Assembly: GCA_025094145.1 (NCBI GenBank)
Contig: JALLLS010000133.1
Location: forward strand, 1-62,236
Direction of reading: 5' to 3'
Origin: Spinellus fusiger
Taxonomy: Eukaryota > Mucoromycota > Mucoromycetes > Mucorales > Phycomycetaceae
Length of the DNA: 62,236 nt
Numbering within the stretch: the stretch's first letter is position 1; every line of letters begins with the position of its first letter. The notes under the pieces were generated by a model, which did no database searches, was not told where the DNA came from, and was given only the letters and a program-made list of their open reading frames with translations. Made by a program: the position numbers and the translations under genes. This document shows, one piece after another, positions 1 through 12,303 of the stretch.

Positions 1-428
1 AAATAGGCTTCAAGTAAAGTAACAAGGAAAAAGAATCAGGGCTTTTTAAACACAAATGTCCTTTATTTATGCTTTATCTTAGTGGTGTTATCACTTTATG
101 AATTGATTAGATAGAGATGTAATACTTTCAGAATATAAGTAGAAGATTATTGATACTATAAAAGAATGATTTTTATAGTAAAGTATTTAGTAACTACTAC
201 CAGTCTTTGGAATCTCGAGAGTTTTGATGAATATGTTTAGTGTTGAATGATGCATACATTAACAATAAGTAATGTCATAAGAAAAGACATATATGATGTA
301 TTTTTCTTTTGGTAAAATTATAGCATGGAATTCAAGAGAATTGGCCTTTTACCTTTTTACTTTATTTGTACTGTTCAGTGATGTACAGTTTTATAAAGTG
401 ACCAAAAGAATGTCCCTGGGATTTTCAA

Positions 429-850
429 TTTTCGAGCTATTCTTATACCAAAATAACAACATACACTATCTCTTCTCTTATGACATTAATTTTTATATAA
501 TGTCTGACTCATCTAATACTGTAAACATATTTATTAGAGCTCTTGAGATGTATAGAAAGTACACTAGCTTCGAGACGCACTCAGCCATCTTACACAAGGT
601 GCTGAATATGAATACTAAAGTGATCAAACAAATATAATCGACCATTTCAAATTCCAGGCTATTTTCATACCAAAAATAATAAACATTATTCTTTTTTTCT
701 TCATAACAATTTTTTTCTATAATATCTGACTCATCCAACACCGTGAATATTTTTACTAAGACCCCCGATATATATGGGAAATAGATGAGCCTCGAGACTT
801 TTTCAGCCGTTTTCTATGAGGTGCTGAACATGAACACCACCCAAGCCGAG
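429..850 (+). repeat. Imperfect tandem duplication of a transposon 5' segment
   Basis: A block of about 200 bp at 429-635 recurs at about 650-850. Both copies contain a 'catacc-aaaataa' stretch, a 'tctgactcatc-aa-ac' stretch, and a stretch ending in 'gtgctgaa-atgaa-ac' that encodes the N-terminus of the Tc1-type transposase. Only the second copy continues into the transposase frame; the first is an orphan duplicate. This is seen directly in the sequence. The mechanism (unequal crossing over or slippage) is inferred. Confidence 0.7.
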
Positions 851-1795
851 ATATCTCGTATGTTCAATGTTTCTCACAACACTGTAGGGAAAATTGTGAG
901 ACACTTCAAGAAGACAGGCTTGTTATTGCCTTCTCCTAAAAGTGGCCACAAGAGAAAGTTGAACAGCAGGGCCCTCTGGTGGTTGAGAAGAACGGTAGTC
1001 AGTAATTCTCATCAGACCAAGGAGGCCATCAAGGTATCAGACAAGACTCTGAAGAGGTACCTTGATGAAATGGGCTTCTACTCTTTCAGTCCAGTGGTAA
1101 GGCCTATTCTCACCAAGAAACATATGGAGGCAAGGCTCCAGTGAGCCTATGAGCACTTTGGTTGGACCCATGAGCAGTGACAAGGGGTCGTCTGGTCCAA
1201 TGAGTCCAGAGTGGAGCTGATGAGCTTTGACAGGGGCATCAAAGCCATCAGGCAGCCTTGTACGGCCTTTCCCAATTATTTTCTTGATACTAAGTTTGGA
1301 GGTGGTGGAGTGATCGGTTGTGTTGTTTTAGTGGGGAGGGTGTTGGGAGATGGATCATAGTGGAAGGCAGGATAAACTCCACCAAGTACACTGATGTCTT
1401 GGGAGATGTCTACTGCCCCGAACTCAAGCGCATTTCTCTCCTAAAGCCTAAAGCCAGTTTCTACCTACAGGAGGACAATGCTAGACCCCATGCGAACAGG
1501 GCAACTCATGAATGAAAGGCAGCAAAGAGTGTGGAGACTCTTCTTTACTGGCCCTCACAAAGTCCCGATCTCAATTCAATTGAGCATCTATGGGCCCACC
1601 TAAAAAAACCTTAGGAAGGATACGATGGTATATTCTATAAAGGAAAAGTTGGAGGCAGCCCTGATGCTGGAATGGGGCAAAACATCAAAGGAAGTAACAG
1701 ACCATCTCATTGCCAGCATGGGGTAGAGATGCCAGGCTGTCATTAATGCCAAAGACTGATAGTGGTTACTAAGAAACACTATAATAAAAACCACC
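785..1795 (+). pseudogene. Decayed Tc1/mariner-type transposase
   Basis: The frame from 785 gives 119 residues with an N-terminal helix-turn-helix (AEISRMFNVSHNTVGKIVRH) and the second DNA-binding region. Past the stop near 1144 the match continues in shifting frames: VWSNES (first catalytic Asp replaced by Asn), FGGGG, GEGVGRW, QEDNARPHAN (second Asp), SPDLNSIEHLWAHL (third acidic position) and RCQAVINAKD at the C-terminus. Several stops and frameshifts show it is dead. Full Tc1 transposases are about 340 residues, which fits this span. Terminal repeats are not clearly resolved. DNA near 80-170 resembles the MITE-like repeat near 59.0 kb and may be an end of the element. Confidence 0.85.
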
Positions 1796-2999
1796 GTTAT
1801 TTGTTCTAAACACTCTTCTATGTATCTATTGAAGGTTTTAAGTCTTTAGCTTATGAATTTATAAAATTATATCACTATTAAGAAGAGTATGAATCCAAAA
1901 AAATATATATCTATACATTTGAAAATTTCCGGTTACTTGTTGAGGGTCACTTATAACAACATACCGCTATTAAGTATTTTCTCGTCATTATGCATACTTT
2001 CATGATGAGCAATAGGCCAAATGTTAAAATTGTTTAGAGGTATTGTATCTCATCCTACATGAGGAAATACCTAATAAAATACTACCACAGGACTATTATG
2101 TTATTTTTTTGCAATTGCTTTGATCCTTGAAGAATAAGATATTCTTATGTTTTCTTCTTGGATGCTGTTATTTGGACCGCAAAATATTTCAATTCTCATG
2201 TTTCCACTAAAAAAATATACTTGTTTTTTGGCCAAGTCAATGTATTTATCAAAATACAGCCTTTTTACTACAGAATTCATACTTAGAAATCATCATGCAA
2301 TGATGAGTCTTTATGAAGTTTATCATACTCTTTCAAGTCCAGGGAAATGGCTTGTACTCTAGGATATAAAAGATTTAACAAATTAAATAACAAATTTTTA
2401 AGAATTCATTCATAAATAACATACCATCTTTTGCATATCTCTTTTTAAATGAAAAATGCCTATTCCAGAAAGACTTGTCTATTATTTAGTATTGATATTC
2501 CATACTCTACTCGATTCTTACAGTCTTGGAAATCATAGAACTTCCCAAAACAAACGCTTATATCTACCGAGGTTTTGAATCAAGTTATCTCTCATAGCCA
2601 TTTTAACTTTCCAAAACTTTTTTTTCCGTCTCCGTACAACTGAACAGCTAAAATCCTGAAACCATAAAATACATCAAATCCATGCTTCTTTCCCACTGCT
2701 ATTTCACTTTTGATTATTATTATTTTACTGAAACATTATCAATGCGCCCAAATACAACATTTAGGTCCCCAGTACTAGTTCTTATCTCTCGTTTTGTAAG
2801 AGAATGTGCATTTTCAAACCTAGAAGAGGAAGTTGAAGTGTAATATTTTGTTAGTCCAAGCAGATATAAATCTATACAAACATACAGTCTTAGTTATCTT
2901 GAAATAATGATTTTTTAAGTTAAATAAATTCAAGTGAACAAACCTTTCTTTGTAAATAAGCCATATTGAATCTATATACCGTACAAAGTTGCTTGAATC
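1796..2999. other. Intergenic AT-rich stretch
   Basis: No supported gene. The DNA is AT-rich with short chance frames only and lies between two dead transposons. Confidence 0.5.
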
Positions 3000-4371
3000 C
3001 TAAAGCCCTCCGCTACTGATAGTGTCCGGCTCTAGCAACTTATTCTTGAACTCTTTTAACCTTTCGTTATAGCTTATTTCTGTCGAAGAGTATTCAATAA
3101 GAGTACACCATTCTCTTTGAATTTTGTCGCTCCTTTCTTTATCAATCCCAGGAAAATACTTTATGAGGCTGGATAAAATATTCATAGATATGTACTATCG
3201 ACATAGTAGATGAGTAGCCTGGGGAAAAATCTCTTCCAAGGCATTTATCAGTGCCAGCTCACGATCTGTTACCACAACCTTGGAATAATGCTTCTCAAGA
3301 AAATAAAATAATCTCATCTGGCTTAGAATCCAAGTGTAATCAGCTACTTTCTTGTTTCTGATGAAGGCAATACCGAGAATAGATGTACTATTCAAGTTTG
3401 TGATACCAACTATTTGTACCATTGGCATTTTGTAATGATTTTTTAGGTAGCATCAATTACAAGAGCGGGTGAGTATCTTTCAAAAAGCTTCACAAAGTCT
3501 TTATAACAAAGAAAAAGACCCGTAAATTTTTCTGAAGTTGTTTCATTTTTTAACTCATAGTAATAGTTTCCATTTTCACTCAACTTATCAACAAGGGAGT
3601 GAGCTGGAAACCTGTTGTTCAATTCATCTTTTCTATGCTTTCTAATTGTATTATATATGGATTTCTTATTGATAGATCAACCCGTATTTCTTTGCATCAA
3701 GACAGTCATCTTATTGAATGGTGATGTACCAGACTTAATTATTACAGAAACAATATTCTCTTGATCTTCTGTTAGGCTTCTACGCAATTAATTACCGTTG
3801 TATTCTTCTTTTGTTGGCAGGTGCTTTTGATTACTGTTTTTCACTGTAATAAAAAAATAATATCCTTTCTTAAGACCAATATACCAACTGAATGGACAGT
3901 CAATTCTTTTGGATCTACTAGAACGGTGTTGTTTACTAGAAGACTTTGGGTAAATTATAGTACTGGTGGGCTATCTTCCTCTATCACAGATCAACTCACA
4001 ACTTCTGAGAGAACCTTTTCCATCAGGATCTGATATTCTTTTAGCAAATTCAAATGAGTGTTGATTTGCAAAAGAATAAGCAGATTCAAGTGCCAATTCA
4101 AATGTTCTAAATGGACCGATATTTGAAGGTGGCTTCATAGTAAATGACACAATAAAATTCTCATTTTCATTATATTCATATCATTCATTGGTATTGCTTC
4201 CTGCTTCCGATATTTCATCATTAATGTCGGTTTCAGTATTTTTGAATTAGGTTGTATCTTTTTGATGTCTTGATTGACAAGGTTGATACAATATTGGAGC
4301 TTGTGATCACTATTTGCAAAATAATTATAAGTAAATAACTCTTCCATGTCAAACATAGTGGGATTACACAA
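3000..4371 (-). pseudogene. Decayed MULE-type (Mutator-like) transposase
   Basis: Read from 4371 down. An N-terminal piece is followed by a FAR1-like DNA-binding stretch (FELALESAYSFANQHSFEF) broken by a stop. Next comes a linker including NRFPAHSLVDKLSENG and ELKNE. The MULE catalytic core follows: SPALVIDAT (first Asp), MPMVQIVGITNLNSTSILGI, and VVTDRELALINALEEIFP (second Asp) ending in HLLCR. Breaks lie at about 3670 (stop), 3450 (frameshift before MPMVQ) and 3190. The domain order matches MULE transposases of fungi and plants. No terminal inverted repeats were identified. It is non-functional as written. Confidence 0.8.
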
Positions 4372-6663
4372 TAGAGAAAAGAATATAAACCAACAAGAAT
4401 AAAACGTAGAGAAAAGGAACTTTGTTAAAATAAAATGACACTACCCTTATATTTTCACGCCTAATATAATATGCTATTAGCTAGATTAATTACTCTATAT
4501 CATTCAGTACAATGATGATTGTCTTTTAAAGATTCTACTGATAATGGTGTTAATATTTTATATTTATACTTCAAGAAAAGGCTATTTTGTTGTTTTTGAA
4601 CTGCAAATCTATGATATTCTCATCCTCAAGAGGTTGATTTTGCGGTCCAAAATGTAACAGCTGCTGTCGAAATAACAGCATCCTTCTTTTCATAGAAATC
4701 AATGAGTTCAGTTTTATTGACACGCACGCCTAATCAAAAGGAAAAAAAAGTGAGAGGAAACCAAAACACTGAATATAAATTAAGAAAAATAGAAAACTTA
4801 AGAGGCAAACGAGAAGGAAAAGCAAGTGAAGAATAGACTAGAGATATTCTTATGGAAATAACTCTTAATTCTACATAAACAGCATTTGTTCTCACTCTCA
4901 GCATGAAAGTAGAAAAGTTAGATATTAGTAAATGTCAAAAGTGAGTTTACAGTGTACCAAATACTTTTTTTAGTAAGATCTTTTTAGCATAAAATAGCAT
5001 CTTTGTTGAATGAGAGTCTAAAGTCAAATAATGAATTGGATTCAAACAATATGAAAATAAAGCCCAAAAAGCTATTGAGCTGGTGATGTATTATTTTTTT
5101 ACATCTCATTGTAATATCTTCTCAGAGTCAAAACTATTCTTTTGTTCTTTACTTTTGTATTCTCACCAGTTTGTTAGTATCTTCTTCCAAGATGAACACA
5201 TAAATAGACAAACAGTAGATGTATGTTTTCTCAATCTCCATTAAAGTTCTATATTATCACAACTGTTTTAATACTGTAATTTTTTTCTCAATTATTTATA
5301 AGCTTAAATAATATTCGCTGCATAACATTTATTATATTACAAGCCATTGACACCTATTTGCCTGAGATTTACTACTTGAAATTAATTGTTGAGATTGAGA
5401 TTAGTAAAGTAGATAGTTATGAGGTTATGGTTGATTCTCTAAATATCTCTACTCTGTAGTCTATTTTTTGTGTGTTAATTTTTTACCTTGGCTAATAATG
5501 TTTTAAACTCATTACTCTTTCTAGGTAAGCTTTTTTCTACTCGAGATTGTTGTAATGTTAACACGAAAAATGGAAATAGATTTGAAGTAAAGGAAATATC
5601 AATCAAGTCATCACCAAAAGAAGAAGAAAAAAACAGATTTGAATACCACAGGAGTATAACAATAACAATCAATCAACAATAAACGAATAGAGCCTATATT
5701 TCGGAGCTTCTTTCACACCAATTTCCAAGACAAAAGTGCCTTGTCTTGTGACAATTCAATAAAAAGGAGAACAACAACAACAAATTCCTTATGTCCATGC
5801 CAATAGAGTTCATATAGCCTATAATAAAGGTTCTAGAAAGGGTTATGTGTTTATGGGAGTATTTGACTATAGCAATATTGACTGTCATTTAGTGGGGTAT
5901 CTTAAGATAATCATCGTCTCTACACATTTTTTTATAGTTTTTTCTTCTCATTCTTCAATGAATACAATAAAGATAGAAAAAATGTATATTTTAATGAAAT
6001 ATTCTAATGAGTCATTTTTTCTTATGGCTCTATCTTTTTTCTTTATATAATTCCCTACACATTTCTTTTTTTCTTTATTGATTCTCATACCTCAACTATA
6101 GCTGGTCCAGTTCACCTATAATTGGTTCACCCTCACTATATAAAGTAGTAGGCATACCATGCTCAAAGACGACCTATAGTAATTCTGAGATAAATTTATA
6201 AGTTTGTTATTATTATTCTTTTTTCAATTAACAATAATGGCTGTATTCTTATATGTTTATGGATGAACGGAGACTACATCATTGATGTTTTGTTATTGTT
6301 ATTGTTATTGTTATTAAATTTCTAACAATAACAATTTTTTTGATACTGTTTATTTTATATTAAAAAAAAAGTCCTTTTTAAGTATATGTTATGAACATCT
6401 AAATAAAGTAGTTTATGTATGTAAAGAATAGAAGAAAGGTGGATGTACAAAACACAATACTAGATAAGTTTCTATACATTCTGAACTGATAGATATACGA
6501 TAGTGTATGATGGTAAACATGTACAAAAGAAATAACAAAGAGAATGAAATGTAAATAACAAAAAGGGAAAGAAAAAAAAACCTATGATATAAAAAAGGTA
6601 CATGTAAATGATAATAGAATAGCAATAACAATAACAATGACGATAATGTGAACCCCGAAGGAT
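4372..6663. other. Intergenic region with a TTG-rich microsatellite
   Basis: No gene can be supported. Overlapping opposite-strand frames at 5475-5682 carry no recognisable motif. A (TTGTTA)n microsatellite lies at about 6289-6315. The final 250 bp are probably the 3' flank of the minus-strand gene that ends at 6664. Confidence 0.5.
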
Positions 6664-8631
6664 TTAAATATAGCGATGATGTTGTTTTGGTGAGTTATCG
6701 AGCATACCAAAGCGAGATAAGAGTTTTGCTACACGCGGAGAAGTAGGACCTGTATGATAATTGGAGGCATGGTAAGAATTGAGGTTTTGTACACATTCGT
6801 CAGGTCTTTGGTAATATGAGGTCGCACTAGAAGTAGATTGGCCGGACATGCGATGATGAGAGACATTAGGTGGTGCAAACTGTCGATCTTGGAGTGAGCG
6901 ACGTTGACGTGTCTCAGAAAGGATAGATGTCACAGGAGAATCAGAGTCATAAAGATAATTGGATAACTCAGACGAAGAATCAATCAGTGTTGCTGATGCT
7001 GTGTCATGGTAGGGTAGGTGTGGGTTTGGGTGTAGATGTTGGTGAACTCGGGTATACTGATGAGGATCAATAATACCAGCCACTGGAAAGGGTCGAGTAG
7101 ACTGGCGGGGATAAGAACGTTCAACCACTGTTTCCATTGCTGTTTTACCATAATGGGGTTCTATTGCTTCTTCCATGTAGTTGGGCTTGGTTGTTTGATG
7201 TCTGCTTCCCGAACTAGGCAGAGTATCAGGAAGAGAAGCATCGTAGCTTGAATAGGAGTTGGGTCTAGAAAGGCGATCCTCATGATCAGAGAATGAAAAT
7301 GTACGCACTCGCGTCATTGTAGATTGTCGCATAACAGTAGGTGAAGAAGGATAGGCAGTCTCTGTCATGATGTGTAATGCGTCTGTAAGAAGCCTTACTT
7401 GAGTGTCGCTGCTCTTCTCCAAAGAATCAGCAAGAGAGAGATCAATAGTGTCATTCTGTGATAAAGCTGCCCATAGCATCTGATTGATAAACACTGTCTC
7501 GCTCACTATACTCGCCATCTTCTCGGCCAATCGTTCAGCAGGAAGTTTGACGGATGTGTCAGACAGTTGGTGATGATGTCGTTGTTTATTAGTAACCTGT
7601 TTATATGTATCCAATGCAGTACATAGTAGTTTCTGTAAATAGTTTGTTCGTGGCTCAGCAGACTGAGAAGAGATGGGAGAAGAAGGAGTCGATGGATCAG
7701 ATCTCGTCGGGTAAGTGGCTGTGGATTGAGGAGACATCATAGGTGTACTAGGGGCATGGACAGAGGAATCATCAGCAGTAACCACCACATCAATACGTTG
7801 TAAAGGCTTATTCGCAGGACTCTTGGGAAATGACTTTTCAATCTTCTCTAGTTTCTGTAGCCGAGATCTGATTTCATTCAACTCTTGACAAAATGACTGA
7901 TCAGCACTTAAACTGTCCTCTTCAGCTTTAATTTTCTCTTTAGTTTCTTCATCAAAAAGAGGTGGTAGACTCATACGTCGAAGTAGAAATGCGCGTTCCT
8001 GCTCTCCATTGCGATCAAAAATAGCATCTTCCTTTGGGTTAGGAGTAAGATAAGAAAATTCATCACTATGAGTTGAGTCTCTATTCTTCTGCTTGAGTGT
8101 GTTGGGTTGTTTGAGGGCTTTATTATCGCCTGTCGTACACTGCAGTGTTTCTTTTGTGGTATGAGAGGATGTTCGAGTGGCGCCAGTTCGACGAGTAGAA
8201 GACTGAGCTGTATTTGAAGTGGCGACACTGGCAGAAGTAGGCAAACGTGATCGAGGAGCTGCCACTACTTTGGCATTAGCAGTATTTTTTGCCTGCTTTA
8301 AATTTGGCAATGTATGACCACCCTGCTTTATTTTTGTAGAGGGAACAGAAGTCACCACAGAGCGAGGAAGACCAGAGGATTTCTTTTTGGCCAATTCTGA
8401 GGCAATTGCTGCATAAGATTCTAGCTCTGCAGCCTGGGTGCTGGCTTTTAGACTCTCTCTTAGTCCAGAAGGAGCAGTGCCCATGGAACAACTCCTAGAT
8501 CGTATTTGTGCAAGCCTCTTTTGAAGTTTGAAATTCTCTTCGTTAGCAGAGGGTGTGTTGGCTTTGGCTTTAGGAGCATGTGGACTCATATCAAAGGTAG
8601 AAAATCGTCTCGTGTCTCTTGTCGAGTTCAT
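6664..8631 (-). CDS. Unassigned Ser/Thr/Pro-rich protein, 655 aa
   Basis: The long minus frame opens at 8823, but the better start is the Met at 8631 (MNSTRDTRRFSTF). It lies just inside a plausible 3' splice site (tttacag at about 8650), so the upstream 64 codons are more likely a 5' UTR intron. The protein is mostly disordered and rich in Ser, Thr and Pro. A short charged coiled-coil-like segment (EIRSRLQKLEKIEKSF) lies near residue 265, with a second helical patch around residues 370-440. The C-terminus is basic (VAKLLSRFGML). There is no signal peptide or membrane segment. I do not recognise a family. The length of the uninterrupted frame is the main support for a real gene. Confidence 0.75.
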   Translation of the reverse strand: MNSTRDTRRFSTFDMSPHAPKAKANTPSANEENFKLQKRLAQIRSRSCSMGTAPSGLRESLKASTQAAELESYAAIASELAKKKSSGLPRSVVTSVPSTKIKQGGHTLPNLKQAKNTANAKVVAAPRSRLPTSASVATSNTAQSSTRRTGATRTSSHTTKETLQCTTGDNKALKQPNTLKQKNRDSTHSDEFSYLTPNPKEDAIFDRNGEQERAFLLRRMSLPPLFDEETKEKIKAEEDSLSADQSFCQELNEIRSRLQKLEKIEKSFPKSPANKPLQRIDVVVTADDSSVHAPSTPMMSPQSTATYPTRSDPSTPSSPISSQSAEPRTNYLQKLLCTALDTYKQVTNKQRHHHQLSDTSVKLPAERLAEKMASIVSETVFINQMLWAALSQNDTIDLSLADSLEKSSDTQVRLLTDALHIMTETAYPSSPTVMRQSTMTRVRTFSFSDHEDRLSRPNSYSSYDASLPDTLPSSGSRHQTTKPNYMEEAIEPHYGKTAMETVVERSYPRQSTRPFPVAGIIDPHQYTRVHQHLHPNPHLPYHDTASATLIDSSSELSNYLYDSDSPVTSILSETRQRRSLQDRQFAPPNVSHHRMSGQSTSSATSYYQRPDECVQNLNSYHASNYHTGPTSPRVAKLLSRFGMLDNSPKQHHRYI

Positions 8632-10501
8632 GACAGTTAGGGTGACTGAGGTCCTGTAAAGAAATACTTTTATAAGCCTGGATTCTCTTTTATGTTTTAT
8701 GTTTTGTATTTTTCTTTCTCTACCTACAGTAAAATTAAACAAGTAAATGGGAGAAATGGAAAGAGAGGCAAAATTCCAAATATAGGGGAAAATATTATAT
8801 TTATATAGGTACTGGCGCCCCACTGTGGTCTTCTTGCTTACCTATTGCATTTTACTCATCATTCTTACCGTATTATACATTGGACATTCATCTGTTTATC
8901 TCTTACCGCCATTTCCTTTTGCATGCAAAAATAGATATCCATCTCGTTTACTTCATTTTATGAAATACACTATCAATAAGGAGAGAAGCGTCACATGAAC
9001 TAGGAGGTATCCTAATAAAGCCTCATCGCTACAGTATCACTTACTATCTTATACACCAAGAATGCCAATAACTGAAGCCGTAGCACATTTTTTTAATTCA
9101 ATATTCTATTCAACATTCATGGATTTGCTATTCATTATTGAGGGTATTGTAAATTCATCGTGTGACATTAATATGGAGACACTAATGTGTACTTGCTAAA
9201 GTAATACAAGAGACAAACAATAGAGAGTTGCTCGCATGGGTCAAGTGGTAAAGTAGGACAAGAAATATATATATATATAAAGGGGGGAAATAGGGTAACT
9301 AAAACTAAGGAAATATAAATATATATTTCTCATACCTTTAAATGTTAGACTTTGTTTATTAATGGTATTGGTGTTATTCTTAGTGTTATTAATGGTTTTT
9401 GTATTGTTATCATTATTGGCATGACCACTGGCATGACCACTGGCATGACTAGCGATATTACCACTGATATTACTCAATGCTTAACTATCTACTAATACAA
9501 CTATTGCTAGTATTACCACTGATATTACTATTGCAGTGATGATCACTAACAGGGTAGAATTAACATTGCATCATTTCTGTTCCATGTATAGTCGGTCTTA
9601 CTATTTGTACACAAATCTACACGGATTAGCAAGTTGAATACAAAAAAGTGGATACAAAAAATAGACCATCTGTGTGTATCTGTGTATCTGTGTATATGTG
9701 TCTTACTAGGCAGATGAGTATGACTCCTAGTTTTCTATATCCCTATCCACTGTCTCCTACGGCCCCGTTCTGTTCGGAGGAGAATATTTTGTTTATATAC
9801 AATGTCTTATTAGTATTCTATTTATACAGTTATTCTACCAGGTCAGATTTCCAGTGTGAATATATGTATGTATAAAAATACAAGTAAATACAAGTAAATA
9901 TTAATATGTGTGTGTGTTTCAGACAATTCAAGTCGAATAATAAACTTTAAAGAAAGTCGACAAAATAAAATTAAAGAATTGATAACACGTAAAATAGCTC
10001 AATTTATCTTACTGCTTCCATAAAAGATGATTAATATATTTTGAACTGTGCTGAATCATGTTAAATACCAATACTAAAAAAGGATACAAGAGGGGGTTGT
10101 GTTGGGTTGCATACATGCATAAATAAATAGAGAAAATGACAAAAATAAAATAAAAACGAATGACAAGAACATAGTCGTTCCGCTCCCAGTTTGCTGATTT
10201 GCTGAAAATATAGAGGATTGATATTTGAAAATTTTCACAGACCCTATATGGAAGTAAAACAGGCAAATTAAAAACTCGAATCTTTCACTAACAAGTTCTG
10301 AGCTTATATTTAGGCTATATACAGGCTTACTTTAGCCCTATAAACCTGTATTAAATAAAACACGTAAATATAAGGTCTTTCTTCGTCATCTTTCACTATA
10401 ATTTAGACCATAAAATTTCTTCTAATAGCAGGATTTTGTTCAACAACAACATAGTTTAACATGTCTATCTTGATACTATATGTATTGAAGAATCTGTATT
10501 G
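8632..10501. other. Intergenic region, upstream of the 655-aa gene
   Basis: Probable promoter and 5' UTR DNA of the minus-strand gene next to 8632, then AT-rich spacer. Three tandem 12-mers (ggcatgaccact) lie at 9418-9450, and TG-rich runs lie at 9660-9690 and 9905-9920. No gene is supported. Confidence 0.5.
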
Positions 10502-11413
10502 AACAGTCTTGATGAGGATAGCCTGTACACCCGACTTGTTAGAGACAGTCATTTACATGCACTTCATAACAATCAACAACTAGATTTATCGTTTCAATAA
10601 TGATCTATTTAAATGAATATTCAGATTCACTTTGAAAAAATAACCAGAATTGTCAGAGAAATTGGTTTCCCAGAATCAATGCTGTTCAGGGAACACATGC
10701 CTCATGCTTTTTCATGGAATAATGTTGATACATTTGCAGCTATGCTTTGTCAATTATCCTACCCTTCCAGATTTATGGATTTAAGCCTACTAGTTGATAT
10801 TAATGAGTCGACAGTATTCAGTATATTTAACACAATGATTGAAAAGATATATTGCAAATAAAAAGATGAAGCAAGATACAACAAAAGATACCTCAGCTCT
10901 TTCAACTTGAAAGTCTGTAACAATGCAATCATTAGCAAAAGCTCATGTTATAGGAATGTTGTTGACTTTATCGACAGCACTATTAATGCAATGTGTAGAC
11001 CGGGTAAACATCAAGAGTCTGTGTACAATGATCACATAAGACAGCATGGCTTTAAGTACCAAGCCATTGTTTGCCCTGATGGAATCACAGTGAGCCTTTG
11101 TGGTCTATTTGCTGGTACAATTCATAATCAGAGTATATTGAATAGCAGTGCCATATTAAATAAAATAATGGAACAATTGAACTGTTGTGAAACTGATGGC
11201 AAGATGTATGATTTGTATGATGATCATGTATACATAGAATTAGAGGCTATTATAAGACCATGTGTAGCAACAAGGATAGCCAAAGAACAACAGCTAAACA
11301 CTCTTTGGTATCTGTTATTACTCCTGCTAAAACAGAAAGACTATAGTGGGAAGTCCATCCCCAAACTCCATCTTTTGTGTGTGATATTTGTGTTTGTAGT
11401 CACTCTCTCTTGA
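10502..11413 (+). pseudogene. Decayed PIF/Harbinger-like (DDE_4 type) transposase
   Basis: Three pieces share one logic. A leader frame from 10502 (SLDEDSLYTRLVRDSHL) ends in stops. The frame 10613-10861 holds a helical domain (GFPESMLFREHMP, MLCQLSYPSRFMDLSLL). The frame 10907-11413 holds the nuclease core: VVDFIDSTINAMCRPG (first Asp), YQAIVCPDGITVSLCGLFAG and MYDLYDDHVY (second Asp position), then RIAKEQQLN. The typical third acidic motif is missing because the frame drifts at about 11310. Such domains occur in PIF/Harbinger transposases and in domesticated HARBI1-like nucleases. Stops between the pieces argue for a dead copy. Confidence 0.75.
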
Positions 11414-11569
11414 GTTCTACATGCCTCTTAGATCTACCACTTCCTTAAATCACAATAGCTTCAATTATATATCACGTCGATGTTGCTTAAACCATGCTAC
11501 ATAAACCGTGATATGAATAAAAATGATTGGATAAAAGACTTGTGAAAATTGTAAGCACTTTTTTTACTA

Positions 11570-12297
11570 CACACCCAAAGATTTATAGGATATATAAGGA
11601 ATATGTCGGAGAATAAAATTATACTATTTTATGATTGGTTAATATGTTCAAAAAGGCCTTTTCGCTGCCTAAATAAACAATTTCAAACACTACTTGCCTA
11701 TTTTAGCAATAATGATTGACTTTGCAATTAAACACTATAAAGTTGTGTGAGATAGTAGTGTGACCACTCTATCTTCTTGGATGTTTGGAAAAAAGCATAG
11801 TTGCATTGACAAGTAGAAAAGGAATCGATTTAATTATATCACAGATTGTTAAGTGTATTTTGAATGATAATGGTGACGTTTTCATAGAATTTATTAATTA
11901 TTTTCGGAGGATTTGGCAATTATAAAAAATAAAATAAAGACTTAGGCACCTCACTACAAAATTAAACTGTGTATTTAATTACTATGTGAATAATATACCA
12001 GACAATGGCTTTTGAAGAAATTTCACATTAACAAAAATAGACTGGTGTGAATAAAACTACTGTCTTTTTTTCTGTATTCTTTATTATTGCTAAGTTGTAG
12101 AGAACAATTGATGAATTCTATGAAAAAGTCACCATTATCATTCAAAAAACGCTTAACAATCTGTGATATAAGGGTATGCCTCATTGTACTCCACAAACCT
12201 TTGATTTTAAATATCTTTTTATAAAAGGGAATATTTCTTTGTGACTTAAAGGAGAGGTGGTGTTGCCGCTTAAGAGCCAGAAAAATCTTTGGGTATG
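11570..12297 (-). mobile_element. Family copy 1: short CACACC-ended element
   Basis: The right end at 11570 reads CACACCCAAAGATTT. The inverted left end at 12297 reads CATACCCAAAGATTTTTC (one mismatch), and each is flanked by TA (11568-11569 and 12298-12299). Internal end sequences match copies 3, 4 and 5: 'aaaatcaaaggtttg' inside the left end, and 'ccttttcgctg-ctaaat' with 'gcaataatgattgactttgc' inside the right end. No coding frame is present. A 332-bp MITE is nested at 11837-12168, so the element proper is about 400 bp: a non-autonomous derivative. Confidence 0.7.
11837..12168. mobile_element. Nested MITE with ~60-bp inverted arms
   Basis: Inverted arms of about 60 bp start with TATCACAGATTGTTAAG at 11837 and end with its near-perfect complement at 12168. 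TA flanks each end (11835-11836 and 12169-12170). The arms differ at only a handful of positions and enclose about 200 bp of AT-rich, non-coding DNA. TA target duplication points to a Tc1/mariner-mobilised MITE. Confidence 0.8.
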
Positions 12298-12303
12298 TAC
12301 TGT

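Noticed and set aside
293..637. 114-codon plus frame before the Tc1 relic
   Set aside because: It only translates AT-rich DNA and the first copy of the duplicated transposon head; no domain.
4620..4735. Minus-strand open stretch after a possible acceptor (ttgattag)
   Set aside because: Reads VRVNKTELIDFYEKKDA but is short and unmatched; could be a transposon exon, too weak to list as a gene.
5475..5682. Overlapping frames on both strands
   Set aside because: No motif, both about 65 codons, AT-rich; chance.
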